Source of the DNA: Euryarchaeota archaeon UBA550
GTDB lineage: Archaea; Thermoplasmatota; Poseidoniia; Poseidoniales; Poseidoniaceae
Assembly: GCA_002506705.1 (NCBI GenBank)
Contig: DAYA01000023.1
Coordinates: 1 to 8,861 of the forward strand
Length of the DNA: 8,861 nucleotides
Direction: 5' to 3'
Shown here in pieces: positions 1 through 5,908 of this stretch. The position numbers and the translations under genes are program-made. A model generated the notes under the pieces. It was not told the DNA's origin and did no database searches. It saw nothing but the letters and a program-made list of their open reading frames with translations. Position 1 is the stretch's first letter. Each line of letters starts with the position of its first letter.

Positions 1-33
1 CCAGTTCTGGATCGCTTTCAGCGCCAGTCAAAA

Positions 34-41
34 TTGTATAG
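34..41 (+). promoter_or_regulatory. possible TATA-like element for the sirtuin gene
   Basis: The AT-rich octamer TTGTATAG lies about 33 bases upstream of the sirtuin ATG at 74. An archaeal TATA box at this place would put transcription start roughly 10 bases before the ATG, giving a very short leader. That agrees with the absence of a Shine-Dalgarno-like sequence before this gene. The assignment rests on position and composition only. Confidence 0.3.
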
Positions 42-73
42 TTTTTGAACCCCCTTTCGTCGTTATATACATC

Positions 74-781
74 ATGCGTGGTAAGAATGTTGTAGTTTTG
101 ACAGGGGCTGGGGTTAGCGCTGAATCTGGTGTCAAAACCTTCAGAGATAACGATGGGTTGTGGGAAAACCATCGCATAGAGGACGTAGCAACTCCTGATG
201 CTTGGCGTGCTGACCCGCAACTGGTTTGGAAGTTCTACCAAGCACGCAGGAGACAGATGAACGAAGTCGAGCCAAATCCTGCTCATGAGGCACTAGCAAA
301 ATTAGAATCTGAAATAGACGATTTCACATTGATCACTCAAAACGTCGACGATTTACACGAAAGAGGTGGTAGTAATTCCGTGATTCACATGCACGGTAGA
401 CTACAGACGCTTCGATGTGAGACAAGTAAACAAATCGAACACAGGATGTCTGATTCTGATTTGAGTGATGACTTTGTTTACTGTAATTGCTGCGCAGAGC
501 CATCCAGAATGCGACCTGACATTGTTTGGTTTGGAGAAATGCCAATGCACATGGAAGAGATTTATTCGGCTGGAGAGTCATGTGATGTGTTCATTGTAGT
601 AGGCAGTTCTGGTCACGTCTACCCTGCTGCAGGTATGGTGCATGTAGCGCGCTCAATCGGTGCCCATACAATTCTGGTCAATTATGAGATGCCTGCAAAT
701 GGTGAGGACTTTGACGAGGTTCACCTTGGTAAGGCTGGAGAAATACTGCCCAAACTGGTAGAGGAATGGCTTGCAGAATAA
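74..781 (+). CDS. cobB: NAD-dependent protein deacylase, CobB/SIRT5-like class III sirtuin
   Basis: This 235-residue protein is a complete sirtuin, which removes acyl groups from lysine side chains while consuming NAD and releasing nicotinamide and O-acyl-ADP-ribose. Visible motifs are the NAD-binding GAGVSAESG (11-19), TFRDNDGLW (22-30), TQNVDDLHERGG (88-99) and the HMHG motif with catalytic His107. Tyr55 and Arg58 in FYQARRRQ match the pair that lets SIRT5 and CobB accept succinyl or malonyl lysine, so desuccinylase activity is plausible. The zinc region has Cys115, Cys137 and Cys140, but position 118 is Ser, so the usual CxxC...CxxC set is incomplete. The C-terminal half (RPDIVWFGEMP, GSSGHVYPAAG) closely resembles proteobacterial CobB as I remember it, suggesting transfer from bacteria. 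The ATG at 74 places GAGVSAESG at the normal distance from the N terminus. The stop abuts the stop of the opposing SRP19 gene. Confidence 0.95.
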   Translation: MRGKNVVVLTGAGVSAESGVKTFRDNDGLWENHRIEDVATPDAWRADPQLVWKFYQARRRQMNEVEPNPAHEALAKLESEIDDFTLITQNVDDLHERGGSNSVIHMHGRLQTLRCETSKQIEHRMSDSDLSDDFVYCNCCAEPSRMRPDIVWFGEMPMHMEEIYSAGESCDVFIVVGSSGHVYPAAGMVHVARSIGAHTILVNYEMPANGEDFDEVHLGKAGEILPKLVEEWLAE

Positions 782-1240
782 TCAGCGTCGGCGTCTTTGT
801 TTCTGACTACGCTGAGCTCTTGCTTGAGCAGCTCGCGCTTTGTTTGCACCCTTTCTTTGAGAACGCGCTCGCTTGTCACCGACCTTTGGACCGCGCTTTT
901 GCGCTTCTTTCTCATCGTTTCTCTGGTCCTTCTGCATCTGACGCCACTGACCACCAATTAGTTGCATGATTTCCTCTTTGCTTCCAGCACCGATGGATTC
1001 CTTTGCACCTTTCTTCGACACCCAAAGTCTGCCTTCTTTGGCATGAGGACGATTTGGATGAGAAACTCTCTCTTCGCGCTTGATTTTTCTTAAGCCAAGG
1101 GCACGAGATGCAATAAACAGACCTTCTAAGTCCGGTTTTAGGACACTTGAATCCCGTGGAACACGCCTACCGCTCCTGCGACTAACCTTTGCATTGAAGT
1201 AGCCAGGCCAAACTGCGATTCGGTCTGGATTGTGGTCCAT
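782..1240 (-). CDS. srp19: signal recognition particle subunit SRP19 with basic C-terminal tail
   Basis: SRP19 binds the tips of helices 6 and 8 of 7S RNA and prepares it for SRP54 in co-translational targeting to the membrane. Residues 7-96 match the family: AVWPGYFNAKVSRRSGRRVP (9-28) is the characteristic start, followed by LKPDLEGLFIASRALGL and a GRLWV strand near 70-74. Archaeal SRP19 is normally about 90-100 residues, whereas this one has 152. The additional segment from about 97 to 152 is rich in Arg, Lys, Gln and Ala, ends in a run of four Arg, and is probably disordered and RNA-binding. The ATG at 1240 has a good ribosome site (GAGGGG, 1246-1251, five bases upstream). The gene lies 36 bases downstream of eS8 on the same strand and is probably co-transcribed with it. 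The family call is firm; the function of the tail is inference. Confidence 0.92.
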   Translation of the reverse strand: MDHNPDRIAVWPGYFNAKVSRRSGRRVPRDSSVLKPDLEGLFIASRALGLRKIKREERVSHPNRPHAKEGRLWVSKKGAKESIGAGSKEEIMQLIGGQWRQMQKDQRNDEKEAQKRGPKVGDKRARSQRKGANKARAAQARAQRSQKQRRRR

Positions 1241-1245
1241 GTCAA

Positions 1246-1251
1246 CCCCTC
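1246..1251 (-). promoter_or_regulatory. Shine-Dalgarno site of srp19
   Basis: Read on the minus strand, GAGGGG ends five bases before the ATG at 1240. It supports that start and independent ribosome entry at SRP19 within the eS8-SRP19 transcript. Confidence 0.6.
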
Positions 1252-1276
1252 AGTGGGTGGTTGGCTTTGAATCCAT

Positions 1277-1651
1277 TCAAAGAACAACGCCGTTTAGAAC
1301 ACCATCGTGTCCTGGGCGTGAAGTAATCTTGACTTGTCCTTTGTTTGTATCAACGATTGCACCCTTGGTTAGGATGTTTCTTCGAGTGTAGTTTGGATTT
1401 GCATCGTTCTTGATTACGTTGGTAATCGTTGCAACTGAGGACTTTCCGTCCTTGCCGTTGACTGTGCACTTGTTTTCTGAAAGTACGCGCACAAGGACGT
1501 TTCCACCGGTGGTTCGGTAGATCTTTCTGCGAGGCTCGCCAATTAGTGCGAACTGCTTCTCAGATGAAATTTCGGTGCTGCGCTTTCCACGAGCGGGAAC
1601 GCGGCGGCCACCTGTTGACTTGCGACGAGAAATTCCGTGCCACTGTGCCAT
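1277..1651 (-). CDS. rps8e: small-subunit ribosomal protein eS8 (S8e)
   Basis: This is a complete 124-residue archaeal/eukaryotic-type S8e, a 30S protein absent from bacteria. It begins MAQWHGISRRKSTGGR, a hallmark of the family, followed by the RGKRSTEI segment, the GNVLVRVL strand and a C-terminal part containing ITNVIKNDANPNYTRRN and GAIVDTNKG. Length is normal for archaea, which lack the insertion found in eukaryotic S8. A GGAG element lies about nine bases before the ATG. The FAH-family gene ends 54 bases upstream on the same strand and SRP19 begins 36 bases downstream, so an eS8-SRP19 unit seems likely. This is the strongest marker in the window for an archaeal chromosome. Confidence 0.97.
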   Translation of the reverse strand: MAQWHGISRRKSTGGRRVPARGKRSTEISSEKQFALIGEPRRKIYRTTGGNVLVRVLSENKCTVNGKDGKSSVATITNVIKNDANPNYTRRNILTKGAIVDTNKGQVKITSRPGHDGVLNGVVL

Positions 1652-1705
1652 GTTAATTGTCTCCAGCGGCTTGCCGACCAGCCGTTCATATTTGAATGGT
1701 ATGCT

Positions 1706-2275
1706 TCATACACAAGTTGCTGAATGGGAGGAAACAACCTCCCCATCGACGTACAGCAAGGCTGTTATTTCATCTCCTGCATTGAGAGGCCCCACTCCTG
1801 AAGGAGTTCCTGTAAACAGGATATCCCCTCTACCTATTGGAGCCCAATCTGAAAGTTTAGAAATTAGCTCAGATGCACTCCAACTCATTTCTTCCAGTGA
1901 ACCGGTTTGTACCTGATTTTCGTTGATTTGTAGTTGATACTCTGCACTTTCATCAAACTCTACCCATTCACCCAATACGGCAGCACCAGAGAAAGCCTTA
2001 GCTTCAGCCCACGGCAATCTTTTCTCCTTGAGCATGTCTTGAACACTGCGTTTTGTGAGATCTAAGCCAAGTGCCATGTGAGTTGGTTTGAGGCCCTCGC
2101 CTAACTTGAGAACCAACTCGATTTCGTGATGCACGTCGCCCCCGCACGTATCGATTTCTCCGAAGTCAACAACGCTAGATGATGGTTTTAAGAAAAAAAC
2201 TGGTTCTTCTGGAATCGGATTGCCCAGTTCAGTTGCGTGTTTCGGGTAAGTCCTGATCGCACACCACACGTCCAT
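1706..2275 (-). CDS. fumarylacetoacetate hydrolase (FAH) family protein, acylpyruvase-like
   Basis: A 189-residue enzyme of the FAH superfamily, metal-dependent enzymes that cleave or decarboxylate beta-keto acids such as acylpyruvates and oxaloacetate. The fold motifs are PEEPVFFLKP (22-31), HHEIEL (49-54), GLDLTKR (70-76) and TGTPSGVGP (155-163). Glu51, Glu53 and Asp72 occupy the usual Mg/Mn ligand positions. Overall layout resembles E. coli YcgM and mitochondrial FAHD1, so acylpyruvase or oxaloacetate decarboxylase is the most reasonable guess, but substrate cannot be read from the sequence. The usual GxNYxxH segment near the N terminus appears here as AIRTYPKH, so the conserved Asn is missing. 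I chose ATG at 2275 because GGAG lies just upstream; a TTG at 2317 would add 14 residues and cannot be excluded. Its N terminus faces the PUA gene across a 66-base divergent gap. Confidence 0.88.
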   Translation of the reverse strand: MDVWCAIRTYPKHATELGNPIPEEPVFFLKPSSSVVDFGEIDTCGGDVHHEIELVLKLGEGLKPTHMALGLDLTKRSVQDMLKEKRLPWAEAKAFSGAAVLGEWVEFDESAEYQLQINENQVQTGSLEEMSWSASELISKLSDWAPIGRGDILFTGTPSGVGPLNAGDEITALLYVDGEVVSSHSATCV

Positions 2276-2341
2276 GATACTCCGAAGTGGACTAGGCTCA
2301 TCAAACCGAAGGGTCAAACCTGTGAATCCTTACGCAGCGTC

Positions 2342-2851
2342 ATGGCGAAGGATTGGCAAATCAAGAAGCGAAGGCCTGTGCGACGAAAGCACATCGCACC
2401 TTTGCTGAAAGATTTGGAAGAAGCGCTTGGTATCGATTTAGCAGTAGATGGTGCTTTCCTAGAAATGGCTGATTATGGCCCATGGAAGATGGTCCTAGTC
2501 GACAGAGTACCGCTTGCAGTTGAATTGATGAGTCCTGATGATGAAAGAGTAGTTTTCCTCACACTGCGAGGATTCCTTTCCCACCCATGCGAAAAGCGAT
2601 TTGTAGAGGTTGACCACGGAGCGATTCCATTCCTGATGAAGGGTGCTGATTGCATGGTGGCTGGCATACATGGAGCTGATGAAACCATCACTGAGGGCGA
2701 CCTTGTTTGGGTTAGAGACCAACAACACAAGCGACCTCTAGCAATCGGTTGGGCGATGAAGGATGGAAACAGTTTGGTCAAAGAATTAAAAGGGAAGGGA
2801 CTGAAGAATATACATTGGGTTGGTGACGAACTATGGGAGATGGAGTTATGA
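2342..2851 (+). CDS. PUA-domain RNA-binding protein, archaeal MCT-1/Tma20-like
   Basis: A 169-residue protein with an N-terminal pre-PUA-like domain (about 1-85) and a C-terminal PUA domain (about 87-165). The PUA signature is clear: VEVDHGAIPFLMKGADCM (88-105), then GI and EGDLVWVRD (118-126). Archaeal proteins of this build are related to eukaryotic MCT-1/Tma20 and the N-terminal part of eIF2D (ligatin), which bind the small ribosomal subunit in initiation and recycling; a ribosome- or tRNA-related role is the natural inference. The first 16 residues are strongly basic. I chose ATG at 2342, since upstream codons in the same frame add a segment unlike the family and overlap the divergent FAH start. 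No ribosome site is visible, so translation may be leaderless. The stop overlaps the next start (ATGA), implying coupled translation with the small secreted protein that follows. Confidence 0.88.
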   Translation: MAKDWQIKKRRPVRRKHIAPLLKDLEEALGIDLAVDGAFLEMADYGPWKMVLVDRVPLAVELMSPDDERVVFLTLRGFLSHPCEKRFVEVDHGAIPFLMKGADCMVAGIHGADETITEGDLVWVRDQQHKRPLAIGWAMKDGNSLVKELKGKGLKNIHWVGDELWEMEL

Positions 2852-3411
2852 ATTCAAAATCCGTTATCTGCATTCTACTAAGCATTGCATTGCTAAACGT
2901 TGCAAGCGCTGCAGATGAAGGAGGAGTAAACATTGAACCGAACGTTGATGAGACCATCTTTAGCGAAATCACGCATACTGAAACTACTACCGACCTTGAA
3001 GATTGGGAGATAACCCTAACTTTGTCTGATGATGCAATCAACAACAACACAACCTTCGAGTTAACCACTCAAATGTGCAACAATGACGGGGTTTGCTTAC
3101 CTCCTACTGTCGCTGAAGTTTCCACAACTGATGGAAAGATATTCACTTCCGCTGTCACAACTATTGAAGACCACTCATACGTCAACTGGAGAGTGAAAGC
3201 AACCTACGCTGATGATAATGATACAACAGAAATGTTCCCTAGCAAAGGCTTCTACAAGACTTGGTCAGACTGCTGGTTCAACGGTGGAGAATGGGGCGGA
3301 GATAACTGCCCTTCAGACAATTCAGAAGATGATGAATCATTCTTGCCAGCGTTGGGATTATTCGCAACAGTGGTTGCAGTAATGATTGCAGTCGCTACTC
3401 GCTTTGAATGA
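2848..3411 (+). CDS. secreted, C-terminally anchored protein with DsbD-N-like CX5C motif
   Basis: This 187-residue protein is not assigned to a known family. Residues 1-21 form a signal peptide (hydrophobic ICILLSIALL, likely cleavage after ASA). Residues 22-165 are acidic and Thr/Asn-rich, with beta-strand-like alternation typical of an Ig-like domain, and residues 167-183 form a membrane segment followed by only four residues. The exposed part would face outside. Cys77 and Cys83 in CNNDGVCLPP form a CX5C-PP motif resembling the catalytic pair in the N-terminal domain of bacterial DsbD, where the pattern CX5CYPP occurs; a further pair is Cys142/Cys154. A thiol-disulfide role is therefore possible but unproven. 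ATG at 2848 overlaps the PUA stop by four bases; an in-frame ATG at 2833 is less likely because it weakens the signal peptide. Its 3' end overlaps the opposing 110-residue gene by 17 bases. Confidence 0.75.
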   Translation: MNSKSVICILLSIALLNVASAADEGGVNIEPNVDETIFSEITHTETTTDLEDWEITLTLSDDAINNNTTFELTTQMCNNDGVCLPPTVAEVSTTDGKIFTSAVTTIEDHSYVNWRVKATYADDNDTTEMFPSKGFYKTWSDCWFNGGEWGGDNCPSDNSEDDESFLPALGLFATVVAVMIAVATRFE

Positions 3412-3727
3412 ATTCAACCAGACGTTCGATAAATCGGCGTTGCTCCGGTCCGAAATCTGTAATCGTTACTTTCACTCCTGTTTCAGAAAGTTTCCCATTT
3501 AGGAATCCTCTTCTGTGAATATCTGAATTCACGAGTGGCAAATTAACCGCCTCCAACTTGAACTGCACTCCGTGCTCAACTGCTGTAACCTGCATCCCAT
3601 CACAAATGGACTGAGATACTAAACGAAGCAGTTCCTCAGGGGATTCCCCGCCCCCATAGGCAGAAAGGAAACCCAAGTCTGTTTCGTTTTGCTCGATAAG
3701 GTGGTCTAGTCCTCTTCCACTCAACAT
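3395..3727 (-). CDS. 110-residue soluble protein of unknown function, third gene of membrane operon
   Basis: I do not recognise a family. The 110-residue product has no signal peptide or membrane segment, so it should act in the cytoplasm. It begins with a helical stretch, has a GGGESPEELLRLVSQSI helix (25-41), a central beta region (about 45-63), then HRRGFLNGKL and a C-terminal helix DFGPEQRRFIERLVEFIQ (91-108). The RR followed by strands and a closing helix is faintly PilZ-like, but too weak to call. The start was set at ATG 3727 because GAGGTG lies three bases upstream and overlaps the TGA of the preceding 702-residue gene, which implies translational coupling. A longer reading from 3889 would lie within the preceding gene in another frame. 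It overlaps the opposing secreted-protein gene by 17 bases at its 3' end. Confidence 0.7.
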   Translation of the reverse strand: MLSGRGLDHLIEQNETDLGFLSAYGGGESPEELLRLVSQSICDGMQVTAVEHGVQFKLEAVNLPLVNSDIHRRGFLNGKLSETGVKVTITDFGPEQRRFIERLVEFIQSE

Positions 3728-3730
3728 TTT

Positions 3731-3736
3731 CACCTC
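3731..3736 (-). promoter_or_regulatory. Shine-Dalgarno site overlapping the upstream stop codon
   Basis: GAGGTG on the minus strand shares its first two bases with the TGA stop (3737-3735) of the SAP-domain gene and lies three bases before the ATG at 3727. The arrangement suggests terminating ribosomes reinitiate on the 110-residue gene, and it decides that gene's start. Confidence 0.55.
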
Positions 3737-5843
3737 AAAGTGGAGATTGAGCAAGGTTCCATCCAACCAACTGTCCGGTTCTAGCATCCATTGCGAGTGA
3801 GAGAGAGTTCTCCCACTGCATGCCGTTAATGTTTGAATTCCATGTTCGGGTAATGTCCAATGTGGTAGCTCCAGCATCACCAACTTCAATCACACTAAGC
3901 CAATCTGTGAAATCGCTGTCGGGAGTAACAACAAGGATTCCGACCCTGGTTTCGGGGTGATAGTCACCACTGCTTGTAAACAGGCCATCAGGTCCACTTA
4001 GTGCAGGATATCTCGTTTGGTCTGTCAAATCCTCTTCCATCATCTTGATACTTAGAACCGCTGGAATATCACTACGACTGTGCGCCACAGTCTCATCATT
4101 TCCACCGTGGGCAATGTAGGTGCAATTCTCTCCTGATGCATCGCCCTTTACTTCTAATTCAACCCAGCCAGAATTTGGATCAGAACTCACCCAGGATAGA
4201 TTCCAGATTGTTATGCCCGATTGGCTTCTATCATCTCTCGCTCTCCAAATGTATCCATCATCATTGAGTGCAGCATTTGCTGCGACCGCTTCTGAAACGT
4301 GCCCATTTGACAAGCATTGAACCGCATCCTCGAGAGATTCAGAGCGTAGAGTGGAATTATCCGGCATGTGCAAATCATAATCTCCCCAATCGACTAACTC
4401 CTCGGAGGTTGGAACATAAGCTCCTGCGTTAGGAACTGAAGAATAACTGCGGCCCAAATCTAGTAGTTTGTCGCCTCGTGTCAAGGAATTCATCGACATC
4501 TCTAGGGTCATGCTGATTTTTCCATCAGGGAGAACGACATCTGCAAGCCTTTCAGATATTGTTCCACATGCAGATTTATCTCCTTCATTTCCTGAAATGT
4601 AGACATCTACGTTCTGCCTAACTGCCCACGGTGAATCTTCGCTTAGCCACATTGTAATCCTTGCATGACCAAAGCAATTATCGCGGATTTGATTGTTCTC
4701 AAGTGAGACCTTCCACAACTCTTCTCCATCAACTTCGTCGGGGCCTAATACATTCCAATCCCAGCCGAGTTTTGTGCCACTAGCTCCTGTTTCGATTAAT
4801 TGAGTACCCATCATTTCGCGTATTTCAACAGGTGAAATTACCACTGCTACTCCAGGTGCGACGTCTTCCAGTAGTCCTAAAATTCCACCAAGACCATTCG
4901 ATACCGTTTTGCCCTGAGTGTAATCCTCACCAAGGGTAAGTTTCCAATCAGCCTCAGTTGCAATAACATCTCTCTCCGAGATTTCTGTCCAAGATTTGGT
5001 ATCGAATTCTAGGTTTCCTCCAACCGAATAAATCGAGGAACCAGATTGACACTCATCGGGCTGGAGTGGTTTAGGATTGTAACTCTTCAGAGCAATTTGG
5101 TCGAAATTACGAGTTTGAACCTTCTCGACTGTCAGCCAATCCAGACCGTAAGCACCTTTTGCCCGCACTACGCCCCTTAGTGAATCATCTGCTTCAAAAT
5201 CAAGTTCACTAGATGTGCCCTCTGTAACCGAGGTTGTTCCAATTCCAGAGAACGTCATAAGTAGACGACATGACTTATTCAATTGGTCGACATCGACGTT
5301 TTCTCGAATCAGTTCTACGTATTCTCCTGTGACCTCCAATTCACCATCGAGCAGGGTGTATTCCATCGAATCTCCGTATCGCAAATCGTCTGCTGTGAAC
5401 GGTTTTAGTTGATTATTGACATACCAATACCATCCTGCAGAAGCGATCAGAATTGTAAGTAGGACCGCCGCAACTTTTGGATTTTTTATCTGGTCCATCA
5501 GAGTTTTTGCTTGCTTCGACTCTTTGGCAAACGCAGGCTCTACTTCTTCAATAAACTCAGCATCTAAGACTTCGGCTTCCATTATTTCTTCATCGTCATC
5601 GATTACTGGAAGGGGTACTGATTCTGATTCCAATGAAACTATTTCTTCATCCATAGAGATTGATTCGTCCTCAAGCGAAATCATCTCTTCTTCATCTGGC
5701 TCGTCATCTCCGGAGAAATGGCGGTTTAATCTCTCCAATAAGTCGGCTTTTTTGCCGTTGATGGGTAGCCCATTTTCCTTACACATGGCCTTCAATTCGG
5801 CCACCGTGTGGGAAGAGGAAACGTAGGATTCCGATTCACCCAT
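3735..5843 (-). CDS. SAP-domain membrane protein with large ectodomain
   Basis: A 702-residue single-pass protein of unknown function. Residues 12-44 form a SAP motif (HTVAELKAMCKENGL, then KKADLLERLNRH), a helix-loop-helix that binds DNA or RNA in characterised proteins. Residues 45-108 are a very acidic linker with two 14-residue repeats (EEMISLEDES.. and EEIVSLESES..). A membrane segment lies at about 124-142 (VAAVLLTILIASAGWYWYV), preceded by basic NPK, predicting the SAP domain inside and about 560 residues outside. The ectodomain is rich in Asp, Glu, Trp and Ser and holds six Cys; I see no catalytic signature. ATG at 5843 was chosen over an upstream reading to 5912 because the latter would cover the hairpin and the upstream gene's stop. 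The gene lies 65 bases after the two-pass membrane protein and 7 bases before the 110-residue gene. Real gene: near certain; role: unknown. Confidence 0.85.
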   Translation of the reverse strand: MGESESYVSSSHTVAELKAMCKENGLPINGKKADLLERLNRHFSGDDEPDEEEMISLEDESISMDEEIVSLESESVPLPVIDDDEEIMEAEVLDAEFIEEVEPAFAKESKQAKTLMDQIKNPKVAAVLLTILIASAGWYWYVNNQLKPFTADDLRYGDSMEYTLLDGELEVTGEYVELIRENVDVDQLNKSCRLLMTFSGIGTTSVTEGTSSELDFEADDSLRGVVRAKGAYGLDWLTVEKVQTRNFDQIALKSYNPKPLQPDECQSGSSIYSVGGNLEFDTKSWTEISERDVIATEADWKLTLGEDYTQGKTVSNGLGGILGLLEDVAPGVAVVISPVEIREMMGTQLIETGASGTKLGWDWNVLGPDEVDGEELWKVSLENNQIRDNCFGHARITMWLSEDSPWAVRQNVDVYISGNEGDKSACGTISERLADVVLPDGKISMTLEMSMNSLTRGDKLLDLGRSYSSVPNAGAYVPTSEELVDWGDYDLHMPDNSTLRSESLEDAVQCLSNGHVSEAVAANAALNDDGYIWRARDDRSQSGITIWNLSWVSSDPNSGWVELEVKGDASGENCTYIAHGGNDETVAHSRSDIPAVLSIKMMEEDLTDQTRYPALSGPDGLFTSSGDYHPETRVGILVVTPDSDFTDWLSVIEVGDAGATTLDITRTWNSNINGMQWENSLSLAMDARTGQLVGWNLAQSPL
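5607..5690 (-). repeat. two 14-residue acidic repeats in the SAP-protein linker
   Basis: Residues 52-65 and 66-79 of the SAP-domain protein repeat a pattern EE-[MI]-[IV]-SLE-x-ES-[IV]-x-[ML]. The copies have diverged at the DNA level, so this is a protein-level tandem duplication and not a simple sequence repeat. It adds strong negative charge between the SAP domain and the membrane span. Confidence 0.6.
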
Positions 5844-5889
5844 CGATATTAACGGGGACTTCACCCTCTTTGAATAGTGGGGGTAATTG

Positions 5890-5906
5890 TGGCCCCTTAG
5901 GGGCCA
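5890..5906 (-). other. perfect intercistronic hairpin, 7-bp stem and 3-base loop
   Basis: GGCCCC (5891-5896) and GGGGCC (5900-5905), extended by a T-A pair at 5890/5906, flank a TTA/TAA loop. On the transcript the hairpin starts two bases after the TGA of the two-pass membrane protein gene and lies about 47 bases before the SAP-gene ATG. No T-run follows on the minus strand, so a classical archaeal U-tract terminator is unlikely. mRNA processing, stabilisation or attenuation between the two genes is more plausible. Confidence 0.55.
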
Positions 5907-5908
5907 AA

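Noticed and set aside
7..27. Imperfect hairpin CTGG-AT-CGCT / AGCG-CCAG followed by a short T-run at 42-46
   Set aside because: It could be the terminator of a gene left of the window, but the stem has a bulge, the T-run is 14 bases away, and no upstream gene is visible.
1575..1916. Plus-strand 113-residue reading frame across the eS8 start and the FAH 3' end
   Set aside because: It is antisense to two well-supported genes, has no family motifs, and reads as a composition shadow.
3395..3411. Convergent 17-base gene overlap as a sign of annotation error
   Set aside because: Both genes have coherent C termini, and the sirtuin/SRP19 pair also abuts with no gap, so tight convergent packing appears normal here.
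3728..3889. N-terminal extension of the 110-residue protein to a start at 3889
   Set aside because: The extension lies wholly inside the coding end of the SAP gene, while a ribosome site directly precedes the ATG at 3727.
5416..5826. Plus-strand 136-residue serine-rich frame opposite the SAP-protein N terminus
   Set aside because: The runs of Ser come from reading the acidic Glu/Asp-rich linker codons on the other strand.
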